Below, in pieces: positions 13,957-23,502 of a stretch of DNA of 64,000 nt. Both the position numbers and the translations under genes were made by a program. The notes beneath the pieces were generated by a model. That model was not told the origin of the DNA and did no database searches. It worked only from the letters and a program-made list of their open reading frames with translations. Origin of the DNA: [Streptosporangium] indianense. Lineage in GTDB: Bacteria; Actinomycetota; Actinomycetes; Streptomycetales; Streptomycetaceae. Where the stretch lies: NCBI RefSeq assembly GCF_021474405.1, contig NZ_JAKEIO010000005.1:1-64000 (forward strand). The letters run 5' to 3'. Position 1 is the stretch's first letter, and each line of letters opens with the position of its first letter.

Positions 13957-16041
13957 TCAGCCGTTTTTGATGCGGTTGGTCAGCTCCGTGACCTGGTTGT
14001 AGATGGAGCGGCGCTCGGCCATCAGGTTGCGGATCTTGCGGTCCGCGTGCATGACCGTGGTGTGGTCCCGCCCGCCGAACAAAGCGCCGATCTTGGGCAG
14101 AGACAGGTCCGTCAGCTCACGGCACAGGTACATGGCGATCTGCCGGGCGGTGACCAGGGCGCGGCCGCGCGAGGTGCCGCACAGGTCCTCGACGGTCAGC
14201 CCGAAGTAGTCCGCCGTGGCGCCCATGATGGCCGTCGAGGTGATCTCGGGGGCCGAGTCCTCGCCGCCGGGGATCAGGTCCTTCAGGACGATCTCCGTCA
14301 GGCCCAGGTCGACCGGCTGCCGGTTGAGCGACGCGAACGCCGTGACCCGGATCAGCGCGCCCTCCAGCTCACGGATGTTCCGCGAGATCCGGGACGCGAT
14401 GAACTCCAGCACCTCCGGCGGCGCGTTCAGCTGCTCCTGGACCGCCTTCTTGCGGAGGATCGCGATCCGTGTCTCCAGTTCGGGCGGCTGGACGTCCGTG
14501 ATCAGGCCCCACTCGAAACGGTTCCGCAGCCGGTCCTCCAGCGTGACCAGCTGCTTCGGCGGCCGGTCGGACGACAGCACGATCTGCTTGTTGGCGTTGT
14601 GGAGGGTGTTGAAGGTGTGGAAGAACTCCTCCTGCGTCGACTCCTTGTCCGCGAGGAACTGGATGTCGTCGACGAGCAGGATGTCCATCTCCCGGTACCG
14701 CTTGCGGAAGCTGTCGCCCTTGCCGTCGCGGATGGAGTTGATGAACTCGTTGGTGAACTCCTCCGAGCTCACGTACCGCACCCGGGTGCCCGGGTACAGG
14801 CTGCGCGCGTAGTGCCCGATCGCGTGCAGCAGGTGGGTCTTGCCGAGCCCGGACTCCCCGTAGATGAACAAGGGGTTGTACGCCTTGGCCGGCGCCTCGG
14901 CCACGGCGACCGCGGCCGCGTGGGCGAAGCGGTTGGAGGCGCCGATGACGAAGGTGTCGAAGAGGTACTTGGGGTTCAGACGGGCGGTCGGCTCACCCGG
15001 GCCGGTCGCCGGCGCGGGCTGCGCGGCCAAGGGGCCGGGCGCACCGGTCGTCGGCAGGTTCGGACCGACCGGGCCGCCCCGGTGCACGTGGCCCGAACCG
15101 GCCGGGGGCTCGGGCAGCTCTCGGCGCACCGCGTCGCGCTGGTCGTAGTCGCCCCGCGAGCCGTCGTAGTCGGACCGCTGCTGGTCGTAGGAGGGCCGCT
15201 CGACGGGCTGCGGGCGGTAGTCCTGGGAGGGGGAACCGTAGGAGTCCTGGGAGGACGGGCCGTAGGAGTCCTTGGACCCGTACCCGTCCTGCGGCCCGTA
15301 GGAGTCCTGGGGTCCATAGGCGTCCTGGGGGCCGGAGCCGTACGAGTCCTGTCCGGGTGACGCGTACGGGTCACGCTCGGGGAAGCCGAGGCGCTGCTGC
15401 TGCCAGCCGTACTCGTCCTGCTGCGACGGCCGCGGCCAGGCGCCGGGCTCGGGGCGCTGGTACTCGGAGGGGTATGCGGGACGGGCCGTCGGAATCTGAT
15501 CTGCGCGCGTAGGCGGAAGCGGGTCGCCGGCCGGCCCGGGCAGTGGCTCGGCGCGATGCCGGCCGTACCCCTCATATCCGTCGCGGTCCTTGCCGTCGTA
15601 CCCGTCGCGGTCCTGGCGGCCGTACCCGTCGCGGTCCTGGCGGTCATACCCGTCACGTTCGGGGCGGTCGTACCCGTCCCGGTCAGGGCGCGCGGACGGG
15701 AGCTCGGGCTCCTCGTAGCGCTGCTGGGGGCGCGCCGGGGGCGCGGGAGGGGCGGAGGGCTCGCCCGCGGAGTCGTCGACGGTGATCGCGATCCGGATCG
15801 GGCGCCCGCACTCGCGGCTCAGCGTCTCGCTGACGATCGGCGCCAGCCGGCCCTCCAGTACGCCCTTCGCGAACTCGTTCGGCACGGCGAGCAGCGCGGT
15901 GTCCGCGACCAGCGCGAGGGGCTGGCAGCGCCGGATCCAGTGCTCGTCCTTCCCTTCGACCCCTTGGCCGCGGCCCTCCCCGAGGAGCTGCTCCAATACG
16001 CGTGGCCACACTGCGGCAAGATCGGCAGGTACGTCAGCCAC
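13957..16041 (-). CDS. dnaA: Chromosomal replication initiator DnaA
   Basis: A 694-residue AAA+ initiator that binds the oriC boxes. Domain I (1-90) starts [17 protein letters not shown]. Domain II (about 95-350) is unusually long, acidic and repetitive, with about five DRDGY-type repeats followed by QDSYG/QDAYG repeats. Domain III has Walker [12 protein letters not shown] (about 400) and Walker [10 protein letters not shown]. Domain IV carries the signature [14 protein letters not shown] (about 660) that reads the box. Streptomyces DnaA is known to have an enlarged domain II; this one is longer than the roughly 656 residues I recall for S. coelicolor. It starts with GTG. Confidence 0.99.
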   Translation of the reverse strand: MADVPADLAAVWPRVLEQLLGEGRGQGVEGKDEHWIRRCQPLALVADTALLAVPNEFAKGVLEGRLAPIVSETLSRECGRPIRIAITVDDSAGEPSAPPAPPARPQQRYEEPELPSARPDRDGYDRPERDGYDRQDRDGYGRQDRDGYDGKDRDGYEGYGRHRAEPLPGPAGDPLPPTRADQIPTARPAYPSEYQRPEPGAWPRPSQQDEYGWQQQRLGFPERDPYASPGQDSYGSGPQDAYGPQDSYGPQDGYGSKDSYGPSSQDSYGSPSQDYRPQPVERPSYDQQRSDYDGSRGDYDQRDAVRRELPEPPAGSGHVHRGGPVGPNLPTTGAPGPLAAQPAPATGPGEPTARLNPKYLFDTFVIGASNRFAHAAAVAVAEAPAKAYNPLFIYGESGLGKTHLLHAIGHYARSLYPGTRVRYVSSEEFTNEFINSIRDGKGDSFRKRYREMDILLVDDIQFLADKESTQEEFFHTFNTLHNANKQIVLSSDRPPKQLVTLEDRLRNRFEWGLITDVQPPELETRIAILRKKAVQEQLNAPPEVLEFIASRISRNIRELEGALIRVTAFASLNRQPVDLGLTEIVLKDLIPGGEDSAPEITSTAIMGATADYFGLTVEDLCGTSRGRALVTARQIAMYLCRELTDLSLPKIGALFGGRDHTTVMHADRKIRNLMAERRSIYNQVTELTNRIKNG

Positions 16042-16415
16042 AGGGCACGCTCTCTCACAGGTCCCACGAACGTGTGGTTCTGGGACGGCTCGGGATGTAA
16101 ATCGGGTGGGGCAGGGATAAGGGAACGAATCGGAGTTCCGTCACGGTAGTCAGCGCGGCCGGTAGGGTTCAAGTTGTTGTCCCCAGCCTGTGGACAAGTG
16201 TCTCCCGGCGACTCCCGGTTTGACCGGATGGCGTAGCCGCGCGTACCGTAACCAGGTCGAGTTGTCGATGGCTGCTGCCGCCTGCCTCCGATGGGCACAG
16301 ATCATTTGGGTGATCGGTAAGCGGTGCACTCGGGCGTAACTGCGAGCTACTCGTGGGCGCACGGTGACAGCCAGGACGGCACCCCGCAACCACCGATTCT
16401 TTCTGGAGCCCCCGA
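16042..16415. promoter_or_regulatory. dnaA-rpmH divergent promoter region
   Basis: This 374-base gap separates dnaA (minus) from rpmH (plus). It contains an inverted DnaA box pair, TTGTCCCCA (16177-16185) and TGTGGACAA (16189-16197). Such boxes in the dnaA promoter allow autorepression, as reported for Streptomyces dnaA. The rpmH promoter should lie in 16280-16400. I see no gene in it. Confidence 0.7.
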
Positions 16416-16553
16416 GTGAGCAAGCGCACCTTCCAGCCGAACAACCGTCGTCGCGCGAAGACCCACGGCTTCCGGCTGCGTATGCGCACCCGTGCCGGCC
16501 GCGCGATTCTCGCGTCCCGCCGTAGCAAGGGTCGCGCCCGTCTGTCCGCCTGA
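16416..16553 (+). CDS. rpmH: Ribosomal protein bL34
   Basis: A 45-residue, very basic protein of the large ribosomal subunit. The sequence [19 protein letters not shown] followed by [13 protein letters not shown] is the invariant bL34 pattern. It starts with GTG at 16416 after TTCTGGAG and ends with TGA at 16551-16553. It is first in the rpmH-rnpA-yidD-yidC-jag unit and lies beside dnaA, as in most bacteria. Confidence 0.98.
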   Translation: MSKRTFQPNNRRRAKTHGFRLRMRTRAGRAILASRRSKGRARLSA

Positions 16554-16574
16554 TCCCGATCAGGTCATGACGTC

Positions 16575-16946
16575 GTGCTGCCCACCGAGAACCGGCTGAG
16601 GCGGCGCGAGGACTTCGCGACCGCGGTACGGCGAGGACGTCGGGCAGGACGCCCGCACCTCGTCGTCCACCTTCGAAGCGGTGCCACGGACCCGCATGCG
16701 CCTGGGGAGAGCGCTTCCCCGACGCGTGCGGGTTTCGTCGTGAGCAAAGCCGTGGGTGGCGCGGTCGTACGCAACAAAGTCAAGCGCAGGCTTCGCCACC
16801 TGATGCGCGAACGAGTCGCCCAGCTGCCCCCCGGTAGCCTGGTAGTCGTACGAGCGCTGCCCGGATCGGGCGACGCCGACCATGCACAGCTGGCCCGAGA
16901 CCTGGATGCCGCTTTCCAGCGGTTGCTGGGAGGGGGCGCGCGATGA
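16575..16946 (+). CDS. rnpA: Ribonuclease P protein component
   Basis: A 123-residue basic protein that helps the RNase P RNA bind pre-tRNA leaders. The family core is seen as [18 protein letters not shown] at the N-terminus and the RNR-type motif [16 protein letters not shown] near residue 70. It starts with GTG 21 bases after rpmH and overlaps yidD by four bases, indicating coupled translation. Confidence 0.97.
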   Translation: MLPTENRLRRREDFATAVRRGRRAGRPHLVVHLRSGATDPHAPGESASPTRAGFVVSKAVGGAVVRNKVKRRLRHLMRERVAQLPPGSLVVVRALPGSGDADHAQLARDLDAAFQRLLGGGAR

Positions 16947-17317
16947 AGTACCCGCTGCTGGCTCTGATCAAGCTCTACCAGTGGACGATCAGTCCGCTGC
17001 TGGGGCCGGTCTGCAAGTACTACCCGTCGTGCTCCCACTACGGCTACACGGCCATCGACCGGCACGGTGCCATCAAGGGAACGGCACTCACGGCCTGGCG
17101 CATCCTGCGGTGCAACCCGTGGTCGCTGGGTGGTGTGGACCATGTCCCGCCGCGCAAGCGCCCGCGGTGGCACGAAACGCTGCGTAACGCGTGGCGTGCA
17201 CGCAAGGGCGGGTCCTCCGCCGCCGAACCGGCCCTCGATGGACCGACTTCTCCCACAAGTCGGTCCGGCCCCTCGAGCCCGGCCGCAGAGACACCGTCCC
17301 ATGCCCAAGGAGCATGA
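16943..17317 (+). CDS. yidD: Membrane protein insertion efficiency factor YidD
   Basis: A small membrane-associated protein that assists YidC-dependent insertion. The family signature [15 protein letters not shown] lies near residues 24-38, followed by [18 protein letters not shown]. The conserved domain ends near residue 80. The remaining 45 residues are a Ser/Pro/Thr-rich tail, longer than in most YidD proteins. It is the third gene of the rpmH unit, overlaps rnpA (ATGA) and ends three bases before yidC. Confidence 0.95.
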   Translation: MKYPLLALIKLYQWTISPLLGPVCKYYPSCSHYGYTAIDRHGAIKGTALTAWRILRCNPWSLGGVDHVPPRKRPRWHETLRNAWRARKGGSSAAEPALDGPTSPTSRSGPSSPAAETPSHAQGA

Positions 17318-17320
17318 TTA

Positions 17321-18607
17321 GTGGACACGATTGCCAGCCTCTTCAGCTTCATCACCACACCCGTCTCCTGGGTCATCGTCCAGTTCCACTCGGTGTACGG
17401 CGCCATCTTCGGCCCCGACACCGGCTGGGCCTGGGGCCTGTCGATCGTGTCCCTGGTGATCCTGATCCGCATCTGCCTCATCCCGCTCTTCGTGAAGCAG
17501 ATCAAGTCCACTCGGGCCATGCAGACGCTGCAGCCCGAGATGAAGAAGATCCAAGAGCGCTACAAGAACGACAAGCAGCGTCAGTCCGAAGAGATGATGA
17601 AGCTGTACAAGGAGACGGGCACCAACCCGCTCTCCTCGTGCCTTCCCATCCTGGCGCAGTCCCCGTTCTTCTTCGCCCTGTACCACGTGCTCAACAGCAT
17701 CGCGACGGGCGACACCATCGGTGTGATCAACCAGAGCCTGCTGCAGAGCGCGCAGAAGGCGCACATCGTCGGGGCTCCGCTGGCCGCGAAGTTCACCGAC
17801 AGTTCGTCGAAGGTGGAAGCACTCGGTGCCTCCCTCACCGACGTCCGTGTGGTCACCGCCGTCATGATCGTCCTGATGTCGGCGTCGCAGTTCTTCACCC
17901 AGCGCCAGCTGATGACGAAGAACGTCGACACCACCGTGAAGACGCCGTTCATGCAGCAGCAGAAGATGCTGATGTACGTCTTCCCGGTCATGTTCGCCGT
18001 CTTCGGCATCAACTTCCCCGTCGGTGTCCTCGTCTACTGGCTGACCACCAACGTGTGGACCATGGGCCAGCAGATGTACGTCATCCGCAACAACCCGACG
18101 CCGGGTTCCAAGGCCCAGGCCACGTACCTGGAGCGCCTGCACAAGCACGTCGCGCAGCACGAGAAGGTCGGTCGCCGTCGCGACCGCGCCATCGTCAAGG
18201 CGATCGTCGCCAAGGGCCGTGACCGCAACGAGTTCGAGCGCAAGTTCATCAACGGCCTGAGCAAGGCCGGCCTCGCCGCCCAGCCCGACGGCACCGTGAT
18301 CAAGAGCGAGAGCGCGGCCGCGGCCCAGGCCGAGGACGGTACGCCGACCACCGCCGTCGGCACCGCGAAGCGCCAGCAGCCCAAGCGACAGAGCAAGTCG
18401 CAGCGGCAGCACGGCGGCGCCGTCGGCCCGAAGGCGGCCGGTGAGAACGAGCCGAAGACGTCGCTGACCAAGTCCGGCCAGGCCGACGACAAGCCCGCCA
18501 CCGCTGCCAAGCAGGGCGGTCCGAAGCCCGCCGGCGGTGCCCGCAGCAAGGCCCAGTCCGGACAGCGCAAGGGCCCGCAGCGGCCCAAGTCCCCGTCCAA
18601 GAAGTAA
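17321..18607 (+). CDS. yidC: Membrane protein insertase YidC
   Basis: A 428-residue insertase of the YidC/Oxa1 family. The conserved core spans residues 1-260. It has a first hydrophobic segment after a short N-terminus, the groove arginine in [15 protein letters not shown], the cytoplasmic coiled hairpin ([25 protein letters not shown]), then [36 protein letters not shown] and the last helix. It lacks the large periplasmic domain of Gram-negative YidC. About 160 Lys/Gln/Ala-rich residues follow, a highly basic cytoplasmic tail that could touch ribosomes. It starts with GTG. Confidence 0.97.
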   Translation: MDTIASLFSFITTPVSWVIVQFHSVYGAIFGPDTGWAWGLSIVSLVILIRICLIPLFVKQIKSTRAMQTLQPEMKKIQERYKNDKQRQSEEMMKLYKETGTNPLSSCLPILAQSPFFFALYHVLNSIATGDTIGVINQSLLQSAQKAHIVGAPLAAKFTDSSSKVEALGASLTDVRVVTAVMIVLMSASQFFTQRQLMTKNVDTTVKTPFMQQQKMLMYVFPVMFAVFGINFPVGVLVYWLTTNVWTMGQQMYVIRNNPTPGSKAQATYLERLHKHVAQHEKVGRRRDRAIVKAIVAKGRDRNEFERKFINGLSKAGLAAQPDGTVIKSESAAAAQAEDGTPTTAVGTAKRQQPKRQSKSQRQHGGAVGPKAAGENEPKTSLTKSGQADDKPATAAKQGGPKPAGGARSKAQSGQRKGPQRPKSPSKK

Positions 18608-18622
18608 GAAGGAGTCCATCCC

Positions 18623-19135
18623 GTGACGGAAGGCACCACCTCCGCCGCTGCCGAGGGTGCAGACACCCTGACCCGCCTGGAGCAGGAAGGCGAGATCGCG
18701 GCGGACTACCTGGAGGGTCTGCTCGACATCGCCGACCTCGACGGCGACATCGACATGGACGTCGAGGCCGACCGCGCCTCCGTCTCGATCATCAGTGACA
18801 CGGGCGGCCGCGACCTGCAGAAGCTGGTCGGCCGTGACGGCGAGGTGCTGGAGGCGCTCCAGGAGCTCACCCGCCTGGCCGTGCACCGGGAGACCGGCGA
18901 CCGCAGCCGTCTGATGCTCGACATCGCGGGGTACCGGGCACAGAAGCGCTCCGAGCTGTCCGAGCTCGGAGCGAAGGCCGCCGCGGAGGCCAAGAGCAGC
19001 GGTGAGGCCGTGAAGCTGAAGCCGATGACGCCCTTCGAGCGCAAGGTCGTGCACGACGCGGTCAAGGCCGCCGGTCTGCGCAGCGAGTCCGAGGGCGAGG
19101 AGCCGCAGCGCTTCGTCGTCGTGCTGCCGGCCTGA
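18623..19135 (+). CDS. jag: Jag/KhpB family RNA-binding protein (KH and R3H domains)
   Basis: A 170-residue protein encoded 15 bases after yidC, with AAGGAG before the GTG. An acidic N-terminal region precedes a KH domain (LVGRDGEVLEALQELTRLAV, about residues 70-90). The C-terminal R3H domain contains the motif MTPFERKVVHDAVK. Jag/KhpB proteins bind RNA and in Gram-positives influence cell envelope synthesis and division. The yidC-jag pairing is conserved. Confidence 0.93.
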   Translation: MTEGTTSAAAEGADTLTRLEQEGEIAADYLEGLLDIADLDGDIDMDVEADRASVSIISDTGGRDLQKLVGRDGEVLEALQELTRLAVHRETGDRSRLMLDIAGYRAQKRSELSELGAKAAAEAKSSGEAVKLKPMTPFERKVVHDAVKAAGLRSESEGEEPQRFVVVLPA

Positions 19136-19151
19136 TCGGCCCCCACGTTTC

Positions 19152-19180
19152 CGGCCCCGTCTGTCGCGCAGGCGGGGCCG
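19152..19180 (+). terminator. Terminator after jag
   Basis: Stem CGGCCCCG/CGGGGCCG with a 13-base loop, followed by AGCTTT, 16 bases past the jag stop. It would at least partly separate rsmG from the rpmH unit. Confidence 0.65.
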
Positions 19181-19259
19181 AGCTTTGTCAGCCTGATAGT
19201 TCTGGTGGTTCTGGTGTCGGCGCCGGGTGCGCTGACGCGGTACGGAAGGACGGTCCCCC

Positions 19260-19976
19260 GTGACGGAGGCAGCGGAGCTTCCCCCCGCGCCCGAGCAGGC
19301 GCGCGAGGTGTTCGGTGATCGCTTCGCGGATGCGGTGCGGTACGCCGAGCTGCTCGCCGAGGCGGGCGTGCAGCGCGGTCTCATCGGCCCGCGCGAGGTG
19401 CCCCGCCTGTGGGAGCGGCACCTGCTGAACTGCGCGGTGCTCTCGGAGGTCGTGCCCGACAACGTGACCGTGTGCGATGTCGGCTCCGGCGCCGGGCTCC
19501 CCGGCATTCCGCTGGCGCTGGTCCGGACCGACTTGAAGATCACGCTCCTGGAGCCCCTGCTCCGGCGCACCACCTTCCTCACCGAGGTCGTGGAGCTGCT
19601 CGGTCTCGACCACGTGACGGTCATGCGTGGCCGGGCCGAAGAGGTCATGGGCAAGATCCAGCCTGTCCACGTGGTGACGGCTCGAGCCGTTGCGCCCCTC
19701 GACCGGCTCGCCACCTGGGGCATTCCGCTGCTGCGGCCCTACGGGGAGATGCTCGCGCTCAAGGGCGACACCGCCGAGGAGGAGCTGAAGAGCGCGTCGG
19801 CGGCGCTGAGCAAGCTGGGCGCGGTGGAGACGTCCATCCTGCATGTGGGTGAGGGCGTGGTGGACCCGACGTCCACCGTCGTACGGGTCGAGGTCGGGGA
19901 GAGTCCGGGCGGTGTGCGCTTTGCCGCCAAGCGTGCCAAGGCGGCTCGCACGGGGCGGACGCGCCGTCGGCGCTGA
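19260..19976 (+). CDS. rsmG: 16S rRNA (guanine-N7)-methyltransferase RsmG
   Basis: A 238-residue SAM-dependent enzyme that methylates G527 (E. coli numbering) of 16S rRNA. Loss of it causes low-level streptomycin resistance in Streptomyces. The SAM motif VCDVGSGAGLPGIPLAL is near residue 65, followed by LLEPLLRRTTFL and the later VTARAVAPLDRL. A Lys/Arg-rich tail ends the protein. It starts with GTG and lies between jag and parA, as in most actinobacteria. Confidence 0.97.
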   Translation: MTEAAELPPAPEQAREVFGDRFADAVRYAELLAEAGVQRGLIGPREVPRLWERHLLNCAVLSEVVPDNVTVCDVGSGAGLPGIPLALVRTDLKITLLEPLLRRTTFLTEVVELLGLDHVTVMRGRAEEVMGKIQPVHVVTARAVAPLDRLATWGIPLLRPYGEMLALKGDTAEEELKSASAALSKLGAVETSILHVGEGVVDPTSTVVRVEVGESPGGVRFAAKRAKAARTGRTRRRR

Positions 19977-20298
19977 CGCAACACGCGGCGGATGGACCAT
20001 CGGCGCTGAGGGGATCCTTCGGAGCGGGTGTGATCCGTCCTGAGGAAGAGACGTACTCCACACAAGCTGCCAAACCCGTGCATGCCGGAGTGTCGCGACA
20101 GTCCGGCCACGGCGGCTGTGCATCGTGTTTCACGTGAAACGTCGCTCACTGCTGCACGGCATCATCAGTCGGGGCCGCGCTGCGGCCGAACCCCGCGACC
20201 GAAAGCCTCTCGGTTCACTCGATGAGGGACCTGAGGTATCCACAGAGGTGGATTTCTCCACAGAACGCCAGGCCTCACTGGTTCGCGACCCCGAAGAC
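19977..20298. promoter_or_regulatory. parA upstream region with parS and DnaA-box-like sites
   Basis: This region separates rsmG from the chosen parA start. It holds a parS (20126-20141) and two DnaA-box-like sequences, GTATCCACA (20236-20244) and TTCTCCACA (20254-20262), each one base from a consensus. In-frame codons run upstream of the chosen start as far as 20125, so the parA coding sequence might be longer. Confidence 0.55.
20126..20141. other. parS site 1
   Basis: TGTTTCACGTGAAACG, matching the 14-bp core GTTTCACGTGAAAC bound by ParB. Upstream of parA. Confidence 0.95.
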
Positions 20299-21375
20299 AT
20301 GGGAGGCTCTGTTCATTGCGAGCCTGAAGTCGAGGAGAGTGAATCCTTGCGGTCCGACGCCAACATCGCGGGACCGATGACCGATCCGGTCCCCGGTCCC
20401 CGTACCGAGTCGATGGGGGCGGATGTTTCACGTGAAACACCGCCTCCGATGGACGACACTCCCATCGGTCGTGCTGCCCAACTGGCGGTGGAGGCTCTGG
20501 GTCGTGCCGGCGAGGGCCTGCCACGGCCCGAGCAGACGCGCATCATCGTGGTCGCCAACCAGAAGGGCGGTGTGGGGAAGACGACGACGACCGTCAACCT
20601 CGCCGCATCGCTGGCGCTGCACGGTGGCCGGGTTTTGGTGGTCGACCTCGACCCTCAGGGCAACGCCTCCACCGCCCTCGGCATCGACCATCACGCCGAA
20701 GTCCCTTCCATCTACGATGTGTTGGTCGAGAGCAAGCCGCTCTCGGAGGTGGTCCAGCCGGTCCCCGACGTCGAGGGGCTCTTCTGCGCTCCCGCCACGA
20801 TCGATCTCGCCGGTGCGGAGATCGAGCTGGTATCCCTGGTGGCTCGGGAGAGCAGGCTGCAGCGCGCGATCCAGGCGTACGAACAGCCGCTGGACTACAT
20901 CCTCATCGACTGCCCGCCCTCGCTCGGTCTTCTGACGGTCAACGCCCTCGTGGCGGGTCAGGAAGTGCTGATCCCCATCCAGTGTGAGTACTACGCGCTG
21001 GAAGGCCTCGGGCAACTGCTGCGCAATGTCGACCTGGTACGGGGGCACCTCAACCCCGCGCTGCACGTGTCGACCATCCTGCTCACCATGTACGACGGCC
21101 GGACGCGTCTCGCGTCGCAGGTCGCGGAAGAGGTGCGCACCCACTTCGGTGACGAGGTACTGCGGACGAGCATCCCGCGCTCCGTCAGGATCTCGGAGGC
21201 GCCGAGTTATGGGCAGACGGTACTGACCTACGATCCTGGATCGAGTGGTGCCCTCTCCTATCTTGAGGCGGCACGAGAGATCGCGTTGAAGGGTGTCGGG
21301 ATCAGTTATGACGCGACGCACGCCCATATCGGCGCACAGCAGAACGACCCGAGCATGGTGGAGGGCATCCAGTGA
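20299..21375 (+). CDS. parA: Chromosome-partitioning ATPase ParA
   Basis: A Walker-type ATPase that binds DNA nonspecifically and positions ParB-parS complexes; in Streptomyces it acts with multigenomic aerial hyphae. From the ATG at 20299 it has 358 residues. An acidic disordered N-terminus of about 75 residues is followed by the deviant Walker [11 protein letters not shown] (about 88), [10 protein letters not shown] and [16 protein letters not shown]. The start is uncertain. The frame is open back to 20125, the ATG lacks a strong ribosome site, and a TTG at 20347 has GAGGAG nine bases upstream. A parS at 20424 lies within the disordered region and encodes VSRET. It overlaps parB by four bases. 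Confidence 0.96.
   Translation: MGGSVHCEPEVEESESLRSDANIAGPMTDPVPGPRTESMGADVSRETPPPMDDTPIGRAAQLAVEALGRAGEGLPRPEQTRIIVVANQKGGVGKTTTTVNLAASLALHGGRVLVVDLDPQGNASTALGIDHHAEVPSIYDVLVESKPLSEVVQPVPDVEGLFCAPATIDLAGAEIELVSLVARESRLQRAIQAYEQPLDYILIDCPPSLGLLTVNALVAGQEVLIPIQCEYYALEGLGQLLRNVDLVRGHLNPALHVSTILLTMYDGRTRLASQVAEEVRTHFGDEVLRTSIPRSVRISEAPSYGQTVLTYDPGSSGALSYLEAAREIALKGVGISYDATHAHIGAQQNDPSMVEGIQ
20424..20439. other. parS site 2, inside parA
   Basis: TGTTTCACGTGAAACA, full 16-bp palindrome. In the parA frame it encodes Val-Ser-Arg-Glu-Thr in the disordered N-terminal region. Confidence 0.97.
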
Positions 21376-22472
21376 GCGAGCGACGAAGGGGGCTGGGCCG
21401 TGGTCTCGGCGCACTGATCCCTGCCGCACCGACGGAGAAATCGGTGGCCCAGGCTGCGGCGGGGAACGTCGTTCCCCCGTCCCCTGCGGCAGTGCCTGCG
21501 CTGCCGAACGACCGCGGGGTGGCCGCGGCGAAGGTAGCGACGCTGCCGCCTGTTTCACGTGAAACGGAGGAGCCGACGCAGTCGAGTGCCCTCGCCACGT
21601 CTGCGGCACCCGTCGGTGCGCACTTCGCTGAGATCCCTCTCGACTCCATCACGCCGAACCCGCGCCAGCCGCGTGAGGTCTTCGACGAGGACGCGCTGTC
21701 CGAGCTCATCACGTCCATCAAGGAAGTGGGGCTTCTCCAGCCGGTCGTCGTACGGCAGGTGGGGCAGTCCCGCTACGAGCTCATCATGGGCGAGCGTCGC
21801 TGGCGGGCCTGTCGTGAGGCAGGGCTGGAGGCGATCCCGGCCATCGTGCGCGCCACGGAGGACGAGAAGCTCCTCCTGGACGCCCTGCTGGAAAACCTGC
21901 ACCGGGCCCAGCTCAACCCGCTGGAAGAGGCAGCTGCCTACGACCAGTTGCTGCGGGACTTCAACTGCACGCATGACCAGCTGGCGGACCGCATCGGCCG
22001 ATCCCGTCCTCAGGTCTCCAACACCCTGCGTCTGCTGAAGCTCTCACCGGCCGTGCAGCGCCGGGTCGCCGCCGGGGTGCTCTCCGCCGGCCACGCGCGG
22101 GCACTGCTCTCCGTGGACGACTCGGAGGAGCAGGACCGGCTGGCTCACCGCATCGTGGCGGAGGGTCTCTCGGTGCGGGCCGTCGAGGAGATCGTGACGC
22201 TGATGGGCTCGCGGCCCCAGAAGGCGCAGAAGCCGAAAGGTCCGCGTGCCGGCGCACGGGTTTCGCCCGCGCTGTCCGACCTTGCCACACGGCTCTCCGA
22301 CCGCTTCGAGACCCGGGTGAAGGTCGACTTGGGGCAGAAGAAGGGCAAGATCACTGTCGAGTTCGCCTCGATGGAGGACCTTGAGCGGATCCTCGGCTCG
22401 CTCGCTCCTGGCGAGGGACCGGTCCTGCAGAAGAGTCTCCTGGAGGGCGACTCCGAGGAGAACGATTCCTGA
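21372..22472 (+). CDS. parB: Chromosome-partitioning protein ParB
   Basis: A 366-residue CTP-dependent clamp that loads at parS and spreads. The N-terminal [13 protein letters not shown] motif contacts ParA. A variable Ala/Pro-rich linker (residues 20-80) includes VSRET encoded by parS 3. The CTPase/ParB domain then shows NPRQPRE and [12 protein letters not shown], and the helix-turn-helix [21 protein letters not shown] reads parS. A C-terminal dimerisation domain ends the protein. Its GTG overlaps the parA stop. Confidence 0.98.
   Translation: MSERRRGLGRGLGALIPAAPTEKSVAQAAAGNVVPPSPAAVPALPNDRGVAAAKVATLPPVSRETEEPTQSSALATSAAPVGAHFAEIPLDSITPNPRQPREVFDEDALSELITSIKEVGLLQPVVVRQVGQSRYELIMGERRWRACREAGLEAIPAIVRATEDEKLLLDALLENLHRAQLNPLEEAAAYDQLLRDFNCTHDQLADRIGRSRPQVSNTLRLLKLSPAVQRRVAAGVLSAGHARALLSVDDSEEQDRLAHRIVAEGLSVRAVEEIVTLMGSRPQKAQKPKGPRAGARVSPALSDLATRLSDRFETRVKVDLGQKKGKITVEFASMEDLERILGSLAPGEGPVLQKSLLEGDSEENDS
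21551..21566. other. parS site 3, inside parB
   Basis: TGTTTCACGTGAAACG within the parB linker, read as VSRET in the ParB frame. Confidence 0.95.
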
Positions 22473-22507
22473 GCCTCCGGCGAGGAACCTCCGCTGCACA
22501 GGAGACG

Positions 22508-22548
22508 GAGCGGGCCATGTCCGGTGTGTGCCGGAACATGGCCCGCTC
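22508..22548 (+). terminator. Terminator of parAB
   Basis: A 13-bp stem GAGCGGGCCATGT/ACATGGCCCGCTC with an inner CCGG/CCGG extension, followed by TTTCCTTTC, 36 bases past the parB stop. Confidence 0.85.
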
Positions 22549-22646
22549 TTTCCTTTCTGGCGGTATCGATGGAATCCCTTCGTGGATACGATGCGTCGGG
22601 TACGGCGCAACCACTGGGCAGCACCTCTGAGAGGGAGGCAGGGGCC

Positions 22647-22907
22647 ATGCGAACCATGAGGTGCACCGGACTGGTGAGCGCCGGTTTGGGGCTGGGAGCA
22701 GTCGGTGGGTTCATCGGCAGTCTCCTCAGGGAACGGAGCGCTCTGACAGCCGCCCGCGACGCGGCGGCGGGAGAAGGAAGCGAGGATCAGCCTTCATGGG
22801 CCGCCGGCTCGTACCGCTCACGCTGGACAACCTCCAGGACCTTCCCGAGCGTTGTCGCTCGTGTGTCTTCTGGGAACTCGACCCCGTCAGCGGTGAGGCC
22901 GCGGTAA
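22647..22907 (+). CDS. Possible small membrane peptide overlapping the GNAT gene
   Basis: The ATG at 22647 follows GGGAGGCAGGGGCC, a good ribosome site. The first 30 residues (TGLVSAGLGLGAVGGFIGSLL) form a plausible membrane helix. The frame then runs 112 bases into the start of the acetyltransferase gene in another phase, and its C-terminal half there looks like a shadow. The true product may be a short leader or nothing. No family recognised. Confidence 0.3.
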   Translation: MRTMRCTGLVSAGLGLGAVGGFIGSLLRERSALTAARDAAAGEGSEDQPSWAAGSYRSRWTTSRTFPSVVARVSSGNSTPSAVRPR

Positions 22908-23413
22908 AGGCGGGCACGTCCGCCCCGGAGAAGGAAGCCTGGATCTCAGCGGTTCTGCTGGACTGGGGCTCCTGCGGGCGCGTGGTGTACGTCGACGACG
23001 TGCCGGTGGGCTTCGTGCTCTACGCCCCACCGGCCTATGTTCCGCGCTCCACGGCGTTTCCCACGAGTCCTGTCTCGCCCGACGCGGTGCAACTGATGAC
23101 GGCGTTCATCGTGCCCGGTTATCAGGGGCAGGGGCTGGGCCGGGTGATGGTACAGACGGTGGCCAAGGATCTGCTGCGGCGCGGCTTCAAAGCGATTGAG
23201 GCGTTCGGTGACGCGCGCTGGAAGGAACCCGCTTGCGTCCTGCCCGCAGACCATCTGCTGGCGGTGGGCTTCAAAACGGTCCGCCAGCACCCCACACATC
23301 CCCGGTTGAGACTGGAGCTGAGGTCGACGCTCTCCTGGAAGGAAGACGTCGAGATGGCGCTGGACCGTCTTCTGGGAGCCGTACAGAAAGAGCCGGCGCT
23401 GCGACCGCTGTAA
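22796..23413 (+). CDS. GNAT family N-acetyltransferase
   Basis: A 205-residue protein from the ATG at 22796 (GAGGATCAG upstream). The acetyl-CoA binding motif is visible as MTAFIVPGYQGQGLGRVMVQTVAKDLLRRGFKAIEA, with the Q-G-Q-G-L-G loop near residue 108. The N-terminal part has RCRSCVFWELD, a short cysteine pair that is unusual for GNATs. The substrate is unknown. A gene of this kind follows parB in streptomycetes. Confidence 0.88.
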   Translation: MGRRLVPLTLDNLQDLPERCRSCVFWELDPVSGEAAVKAGTSAPEKEAWISAVLLDWGSCGRVVYVDDVPVGFVLYAPPAYVPRSTAFPTSPVSPDAVQLMTAFIVPGYQGQGLGRVMVQTVAKDLLRRGFKAIEAFGDARWKEPACVLPADHLLAVGFKTVRQHPTHPRLRLELRSTLSWKEDVEMALDRLLGAVQKEPALRPL

Positions 23414-23422
23414 GACAGGCAA

Positions 23423-23458
23423 ACGAATGGGCCAGCCCTTCCGGGCTGGCCCATTCGT
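23423..23458. terminator. Bidirectional terminator abutting a parS
   Basis: A 16-bp perfect stem at 23423-23438 and 23443-23458 with a TTCC loop. It lies between the convergent GNAT (plus) and trxA (minus) genes. Its last base is the first base of parS 4. Confidence 0.85.
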
Positions 23459-23473
23459 GTTTCACGTGAAACA
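23458..23473. other. parS site 4
   Basis: TGTTTCACGTGAAACA between the GNAT and trxA genes, directly joined to the terminator hairpin. Confidence 0.97.
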
Positions 23474-23502
23474 CGCATCGTCGGTCCGACGACTCAGCCG
23501 AT

